Assembly: GCF_030445035.2 (NCBI RefSeq) | Contig: NC_080673.1 | Coordinates: 202,180,216 to 202,244,215 of the forward strand | Length of the DNA: 64,000 nt | Source: Dasypus novemcinctus | Lineage: Eukaryota; Chordata; Mammalia; Cingulata; Dasypodidae | Direction: 5' to 3' | Shown: positions 57,971-64,000 of the stretch, one piece after another | Position numbering within the stretch: position 1 is the first letter of the stretch | Layout of the letters: every line of letters begins with the position of its first letter | The notes under the pieces: model-generated | Database searches by the model: none | What the model was told of the DNA's origin: nothing | What the model saw: the letters and a program-made list of their open reading frames with translations, nothing else | Made by a program: the position numbers and the translations under genes

Positions 57971-60144
57971 TGGGCATGAAATGAACGGGCACTGCCTGGC
58001 ACAGCAGGCTGCACCGAGCTCTGCTGGGCATGAAATGAACAGGCACTGGATGGTACGGCAGGCTGCAAGGGACTCTGCCTGGGCATAAAATAAGCGGGCA
58101 CTGCCTGGCATGGCAGGCTGCACAGGTCTCTGCTGGGCATGAAATGAATGGGCACTGGATGGCACGACAGGTTCCATGGGTCTCTGCTGGGCATGAAATG
58201 AATGGCACTGGCTGGCATGGCAGGCTACAAGGGACTCTGGCTGGACATGAAATGAATGGGCACTGGCTGGCATGGCAGGCTGCATGGGTCTCTGCCTGGG
58301 CATGAAATGAATGGGCACTGCCTGGCATGGCAGGCTGCACGGGTCTCTGCTGGGCATGAAATGAATGGGCACTGGTTGGCATGGCAGGCTGCACGGGTCT
58401 CTGCTTGGACATGAAATGAACGGGCACTGGCTGGCATGGCAGGCTACAAGGGAGCCTGCCTGGGCATGAAATGAACGGGCACTGGCTGGCATGGCAGGTT
58501 GCACGGTCTCTGCTTGGGCATGAAATGAATGGGCACTGGCTGGCATGGCAGGCTGCACGGGTCTCTGCTTGGACATGAAATGAACGGGCACTGGCTGGCA
58601 TGGCAGGCTGCACAGAGCTCTGCTGGGCATGAAATGAACGGGCACTGGCTGGCACGGCAGGCTACAAGGAACTCTGGCTGGACATGAAATGAACGGGCAC
58701 TGGCTGGCATGGCAGGCTGCACAGAGCTCTGCTGGGCATGAAATGAACGGGCACTGGATGGCACGACAGGTTCCATGGGTCTCTGCTGGGCATGAAATGA
58801 ATGGCACTGGCTGGCATGGCAGGCTACAAGGGACTCTGGCTGGACATGAAATGAATGGGCACTGGCTGGCATGGCAGGCTGCATGGGTCTCTGCCTGGGC
58901 ATGAAATGAATGGGCACTGCCTGGCACGGCAGGCTGCACGGGTCTCTGCTGGGCATGAAATGAATGGGCACTGGTTGGCATGGCAGGCTGCACGGGTCTC
59001 TGCTTGGACATGAAATGAACGGGCACTGGCTGGCATGGCAGGCTACAAGGGAGCCTGCCTGGGCATGAAATGAACGGGCACTGGCTGGCATGGCAGGTTG
59101 CACGGTCTCTGCTTGGGCATGAAATGAATGGGCACTGGCTGGCATGGCAGGCTGCACGGGTCTCTGCTTGGACATGAAATGAACGGGCACTGGCTGGCAT
59201 GGCAGGCTGCACAGAGCTCTGCTGGGCATGAAATGAACGGGCACTGGCTGGCACGGCAGGCTACAAGGAACTCTGGCTGGACATGAAATGAACGGGCACT
59301 GGCTGGCATGGCAGGCTGCACAGAGCTCTGCTGGGCATGAAATGAACGGGCACTGGCTGGCACGGCAGGCTACAAGGAACTCTGGCTGGACATGAAATGA
59401 ACGGGCACTGGCTGGCATGGCAGGCTACAAGGGACTCTGCCTGGACATGAAATGAACGGACACTGGCTGGCATGGCAGGCTCCATAGGGCTCTGCTGGGC
59501 ATGAAATGAATGGGCACTGGCTGGCACGGCAGGCTGCACGGTCTCTGCTTGGACATGAAATGAACGGGCACTGGCTGGCATGGCAGGCTGCACGGTCTCT
59601 GCTTGGACATGAAATGAACGGGCACTGGCTGGCACGGCAGGCTGCACGGTCTCTGCTTGGACATGAAATGAATGGGCACTGGCTGGCACGGCAGGCTGCA
59701 CGGTCTCTGCTTGGACATGAAATGAACGGGCACTGGCTGGCATGGCAGGCTGCACGGTCTCTGCTTGGACATGAAATGAACGGGCACTGGCTGGCACGGC
59801 AGGCTGCACGGTCTCTGCTTGGACATGAGATGAACGGGCACTGGCTGGCACGGCAGGCTGCACGGTCTCTGCTTGGACATGAGATGAACGGGCACTGGCT
59901 GGCACGGCAGGCTGCACGGTCTCTGCTTGGACATGAGATGAACGGGCACTGGCTGGCACGGCAGGCTGCACGGTCTCTGCTTGGACATGAGATGAACGGG
60001 CACTGGCTGGCACGGCAGGCTGCACGGTCTCTGCTTGGACATGAGATGAACGGGCACTGGCTGGCACGGCAGGCTGCACGGTCTCTGCTTGGACATGAAA
60101 TGAACGGGCACTGGCTGGCACGGCAGGCTGCACAGGGCTCTGCC
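57971..60144. repeat. Minisatellite (VNTR) of about 54-bp units, roughly 40 copies
   Basis: The unit runs 'catgaaatgaacgggcactg', 'gctggcatggcaggctgc', 'acggtctctgcttgga'. Units of 54 bp dominate and 53-57-bp variants occur mainly in the left half. From about 59500 to 60130 the copies are nearly identical, with a block of five carrying GAGATG instead of GAAATG (about 59826-60050). As 54 is divisible by three, both strands stay open for hundreds of codons (18-residue periodic peptides), which I treat as incidental. Copy number is estimated from total length. Confidence 0.93.
58152..59349. repeat. Tandem 599-bp higher-order duplication inside the minisatellite
   Basis: Segments starting at 58152 and 58751 match almost base for base for about 599 bases. 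They share rare marks: the variant 'ggatggcacgacaggttcc' and a one-base deletion that turns GAATGGGCACTGG into GAATGGCACTGG (near 58203 and 58802). They diverge again after about 59350. This shows a single recent duplication of about eleven units. Confidence 0.85.
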
Positions 60145-61890
60145 TCAACCCCCGTCTGGCTAACAAGCCTGTGGTCACGGCCTTCCCGGAAGTTGTGTGG
60201 TTATGGCACTCAGGAGATAAACCACGGGTTCGGTACTTGCCTTCACTAAGAGCTCTGCCAAGGCAGGCACATTTGAGCCTCAGTTTCCCCCTCCAGAACA
60301 TGGGAAGTGGGACGCCTTCCTCAGAGAGTCTGACCATAACTGGCCAAGAACCAACCCTCTGAGAGACTTGGCCTCCATGCTCCCACCACACTCACCCTTT
60401 TGCACGGCACTTCCCTTCCTTAAGGAAACTCCGGGGGAAATATTCCAAATTTCCTTAGAGACTGACGTGCTCAAGAAAAAGCCTGCCTGGCTCCTCTGAG
60501 GGCCGACTGGGCTCGATTACTCTTCCCTGGACGTCCCTGTTTAGCTTGGACAACCAAGCAGGAGAGCAAAAATGTTTGCAGGGGCCGAGTGAGGAGGAAA
60601 CGGTGCACGGAAAGGAGGTGGGAAGGCACTGGCCGCCCCAGAGGTGACCTGCCCATGGCCACCTGCAGAGTCCAATGCCTGGACGCCATCCGGGGGATGA
60701 ATTTTCTATCACAACTCTTGTTTTGCCTGATGAATATTTCATCCCAATACAGAGCTATTGGAGGCGCGGCCAAGGAGGAGGCGAGCGAGGCCGGCAGCTG
60801 CCAAGCGCCCTCGCTGTCTCCCGTCCCGTGGCGACTTCTCGGTGTCGGCCCTTCCTCCCTCTGCCGTGTGAGGAGCGGGCGGAGGACGTGTCCCCACCCC
60901 ACGGTGCTGGGCCTGGCCCTGTGACTTGCTTTGGCCGATGACTGTGGTGGAGACAGCGGGCCTCTGAGCCAAGGCATCGTGACACGGCGCGCGGGTCTCC
61001 CTGAGTTTGGGGGGCTTTGTTACCGGCACGATTGCTGCCGCAGTCCATGACCACGGGGAAGTCCAGCAGCTTTCCTAGGGACACACAGCTGTGAAGCGGC
61101 ACCCCCATGCCGCGGCGCTGGGGCCCTGTCCTGGAACTCCTGCTCTTCCCTGGGGCTGACAGTCCTGGAGGGGCAGATCGTCCCTAGCACAGGGCCCCGC
61201 ATGCCGGGCTCAGAGTATTTGGGGATGCAAGGAAGGAGTCGACACGCAGCATCTGGGAGAGGAGAACACCGTCCTGCCGGGACACGTCCCTGAGAGGGCG
61301 CCCGGCTCCTGTGTCAGACCTGAGGCTGCAGATACAGGGGACACTCCCCTCCCTCCCCTTAACGAACTGGAGGGCTGTACCAGGAAGGCCTCAGGGTCCC
61401 ATAATGCCACCAAGACCCACTGACCTCAGGTGGACGGCAAGCAGGGACCTGAACGGCTGGGCAGGGAAGCCCCTCGGGGAGACTGCAGCTTGCAGGGCAG
61501 CTAAGGTGCTCTTGGTGCAAACTTGTGAAAAGCACCCCTCCCCGGGACAGCCCCGGGCCAGGGTGCAGGGCTTGGCGAGGAGAGCAGGACTGGATCTCGC
61601 CCCCTTTGCCCCAGGCCAGATGCCTTGCTCAGTAGTCACCCTGGACAGCCAGACGTGGCAGTCCCGGAAGAGCGGGGGTGGCACCATTTGGCTCTTGCTG
61701 CCCAGTGGTGAGTCTTCCCACCGGCAAATACGTTACAATCCCGCTCTGCCTACCATGCACCCAGGACAACCCGGCACACAGTAGGCCCACAGCAGTCGTG
61801 TGTGCAAAGATTAACCCATCAGAAACAAGAGGGAGCTGGTTCCTGGAGGCTGCTGGGACTTGCACCCACCAGCTCCGTCAGCAGTCTGCC
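60145..61890. other. Intergenic, GC-rich, no gene supported
   Basis: CpG-bearing, GC-rich sequence, with an old-repeat phrase 'cctggccctgtgacttgc' at about 60912-60930 that also occurs in similar form near 49.7 kb. A few overlapping open frames on both strands have no domains. Confidence 0.4.
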
Positions 61891-61899
61891 GTGTGTGTG

Positions 61900-61934
<35 letters not shown>
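61891..61934. repeat. (GT)n microsatellite, 22 dinucleotides with one interruption
   Basis: A GT run with a single GC dinucleotide at about 61905-61906 is directly visible. It is a likely polymorphic marker and a Z-DNA-capable tract. Confidence 0.92.
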
Positions 61935-61940
<6 letters not shown>

Positions 61941-62189
61941 CATGGGTATTGGCCTGGGGTCTGGTCCAGTGTGGTGCAAACACAAGAGCATCTGCCCTGG
62001 GGCCAGGGGGCAAGGAAGCAGCAGCAGCAGGAGGCAGGGAAAGCCAGGTCCTGCCTGTCCCCCAGCCTCACACCTGCCTCCTGCTAGACGACTCTCATCC
62101 CCGGGACCACCCTGGGCCCTGCAGGGCATGGGGCCTGGGGAGCACTTGGCTGAGCTCTAGAGCAGAGGGAAGAGCTGGTGTGTGTGTGC
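61935..62189. other. Short spacer, nothing recognised
   Basis: A short CAG-like patch ('agcagcagcaggagg') is at about 62018-62032. No gene is seen. Confidence 0.4.
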
Positions 62190-62356
62190 TGGGGAGGGAA
62201 AGGGGCTGGAGGGGAGAGGGGAGGTGGGGAGAGGGAGAGGAGGAGGGGAGAGGAGGAGAGAGGAGGAAGGGGGAGAGGGAGGGAGAGAGAGGAGGAGGGG
62301 AGAGGAATAGAGAGGAGGAGGAGGGAGAGGAAGAGAGAGGAGGAGGGAGAGGAAAA
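62190..62356. repeat. Polypurine GA/GGA-rich tract
   Basis: About 165 bases on the plus strand contain almost only G and A (GGAGAGG, GAGGAGG words). It touches the 3' tail end of the minus-strand L1-like repeat. Mirror-like purine tracts of this kind can form triplex DNA. Confidence 0.85.
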
Positions 62357-62357
62357 A

Positions 62358-62815
62358 AGATACATAGATCACTCAAAATGGCACATTAGAAAATATAGGC
62401 GGTCCCCATATATCCCCTCCACTCCTCCCACACCGACAACCTCCCCCATCATCGTGGCACACTCACTGCTCTCGGTGAACACATTCTGGAGCACTGCTGC
62501 ACCACGTGGGTAATAGTTTACCCTGTAGTTCACACTCTCCCCTGGTCCATTCAATGGGTTATGGCAGGATATATAACGTCCTGCATCTGTTCCTGCAGTA
62601 TCATTTAGGACAACTCCAAGTCCTGCAAATGCCCCCATACCACACGTCTTCTTCCGTCGCCCTGCCCTCAGCAACTCCCGTGGCCACCGTCCCCACATCA
62701 TGATACGGTTTCTTCCATTGCTCGAGTCACAATAGTTCCATAGTAGAGTATCAGTAAGTCCACTCTGATCCATATTTGATTCCTCCATCCTGAGGACCCC
62801 TTCTTGATTTAGAGG
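62358..62815 (-). mobile_element. Lineage-specific L1-3'-end-like repeat, copy 3 (inverted)
   Basis: The reverse complement matches copies 1 and 2: 'ggatggaggaatcaaatatg' at the start, 'gcatttgcaggacttggag', 'gagagtgtgaactacaggg', 'tgatgggggaggttgtcggt' and 'atatggggaccgcc', ending with 'gtgatctatgtatc'. Its terminal A tail is replaced by, or fused to, the GA-rich tract. The reading frame inside (139 codons on the minus strand) runs through most of the element. Confidence 0.65.
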
Positions 62816-64000
62816 TGGAGTGTCTCCGTGTCTTTTAGGTTAAGCCTCTTCAACTTTCTCGGAAGTAGATGGGGACACAAGTAGCCGTGATGGAAGGGCA
62901 GCAGCCCTGCATCCGAGCCCCGCGTGGAGCCAGGGTGCCTGGGGCGGGGGGGTGGGTGGTAGTTCCGGGGCTGCCGTCCCCAGGGCTGCGGGGGACGGTG
63001 CTGTGCTCGCTGCGCCTGCCGAGACTCCTCCGCAGGCCTGGGGTGGGAGGAGCGCGCACGAATCACCGCAGTGACCGTCAACGGTGCCGAGCGTGGGGCA
63101 AGGTGCCGGCAGAGGGGCCTGGGAGAAGGACGGGCACCCATGGGCAGCCGCGGGGGGCTCGCAGAATCCGCGGGCCCCAGGCTGCACCCGACCCTTGCAG
63201 CCACCAGACTAACCGCAGCCGAACGGGGCAGGCCCTGTGCTTGGCGACTTGGGACTGTCTCGGCCTCCCTGCGAGGGGCGGGCGCGGTTTTCAGAAAAGA
63301 AAGCTGAGGCGGGGAGCTAAGAAACCAGCTCGCCGCTGCACCAAGAAGAAATGCAAAGTGGGATGTGAGGCGAGAGCCTGTGGCAAGTGTGCCTGTAAGT
63401 GCATTCAGGGACAGGTAGAGGGTACCCGGAGGGCGGCAGCAGGGGCGCAGGACATGGCTGGCGAGGCTGGCGCAGAGGGCGGTGGAGGAAGCCAGAGAGC
63501 AGGGGTCCGCCAGATCCCAGAGGGGTGGCAGGTGACCTGCAAGGGAGGAGGGGGTCGCCCTAAGAATTATCTGACATGCTTCATGGTGATTTCTTTGCAT
63601 TTCAAGGCGTTTTCTGCGTAAGGCGGTGGAGGTTTGGAGCGATGGATGGCAAGCTGCATTTTAAAACAACACCAACGACAGGAACAGCGGATACTTATCA
63701 AGCAGGTGGCATGTGCTGGACTCAGGCATCTGACCTCTCCGTATTCCTTCTTGAATGCAGACTCGTAAGGTAGGTCCTGTCACTCGCATCGTTTTACAGG
63801 TGAGGAAATCGAGGCCCGGAGGAGTTAAGTGCTGCGCTCAGGGACTCACAGCTGATGAGCCACTGAACTGGAACCTCGGCCCAGGGAGCCAAGCCCTTAC
63901 ACTTGACCTCTACGTCCTATATGAAATGCTTTACATGACAAAGGGCCTAACGAGGTCAAAAGCACCGGCCCACACAGCGGGACCGGGCCTTCTTCTAGAC
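62816..64000. other. Intergenic with GC-rich patch and MIR fragment
   Basis: About 62890-63310 is GC- and CpG-rich and has overlapping open frames of up to 263 codons, none with recognisable domains. A plus-strand MIR-like fragment lies at about 63690-63900 ('cgttttacaggtgaggaaat', 'tcacagctgatgagccactg'). No gene is supported. Confidence 0.45.

Noticed and set aside
57833..60391. Minus-strand open frames of 473 and 376 codons and a 247-codon plus-strand frame in the minisatellite
   Set aside because: They consist almost only of the tandem repeat, exist on both strands at once, and change frame at the units that are not 54 bp. No domain, start context or splice evidence supports a protein.
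62809..63621. 263-codon minus and 250-codon plus frames near the right edge
   Set aside because: They overlap each other in a GC-rich patch, start in or next to a repeat, and show no domain.
9000..64000. Exons of C4orf50 or JAKMIP1, expected upstream of CRMP1 on the minus strand by mammalian synteny
   Set aside because: I searched the minus-strand frames for coiled-coil-like or otherwise conserved peptides with AG/GT borders and found none I could defend. A protein-to-genome alignment would decide.
1..64000. CRISPR array, phage, operon or other prokaryotic system
   Set aside because: Spliced exons, CpG islands, SINEs and LTRs show a mammalian genome. The tandem array at 58-60 kb has no spacer-repeat structure.

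Overview
This is a eukaryotic, mammalian window. It has large GC-rich CpG islands, spliced coding exons with GT donors, ancient mammalian repeats (MIR, L2, MER5, MaLR and L1M types), and tRNA-derived SINEs that I recognise as the DAS family of armadillos. Together with three copies of a lineage-specific L1-3'-end-like repeat, this points to a xenarthran, most likely an armadillo such as Dasypus.

Only one gene can be supported: the 5' end of CRMP1 (collapsin response mediator protein 1, DPYSL family), on the minus strand. Two alternative first coding exons lie about 4 kb apart. The exon of the long isoform (6961-7341) encodes a 127-residue N-terminus starting MADRRRAWNTEDDLPVY. The exon of the short isoform (2902-2940) encodes MSYQGKKSIPHIT. 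Both end in phase 0 with a consensus donor, so both can splice to the same exon 2, which lies beyond the left edge. Each exon sits in its own CpG island (about 6.9-7.7 kb and 2.3-3.5 kb). A third island (about 4.7-5.3 kb), with a CCAAT box but no assigned exon, lies between them. A near-consensus 21-bp RE1/NRSE (REST site) at 5656-5676 also lies between the two starts and fits a neuron-restricted gene.

Upstream of CRMP1 (about 7.7-64 kb) I find no coding exon I can defend. From 7.7 to 8.4 kb there is a degenerate CA-rich tract that begins with a (GC)n(AC)n block. The rest is intergenic, or introns of an unrecognised neighbour, full of ancient repeats. Notable structures are: MaLR-type LTR pieces at 10.97, 35.35 and 53.75 kb; L1-3'-end-like repeats at 28.7, 43.6 and 62.4 kb; a three-level nested insertion (L1M, then an LTR-like element, then a DAS SINE) at 44.6-47.8 kb; a 540-bp GAT/GGT microsatellite at 50.1 kb; and a 2.2-kb minisatellite of about 54-bp units at 58.0-60.1 kb with a 599-bp higher-order duplication.

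Most long open frames here are by-products of GC richness or of repeats whose unit length is divisible by three. In mammals I know, C4orf50 and JAKMIP1 lie upstream of CRMP1 on the same strand, but I could not identify their exons here.
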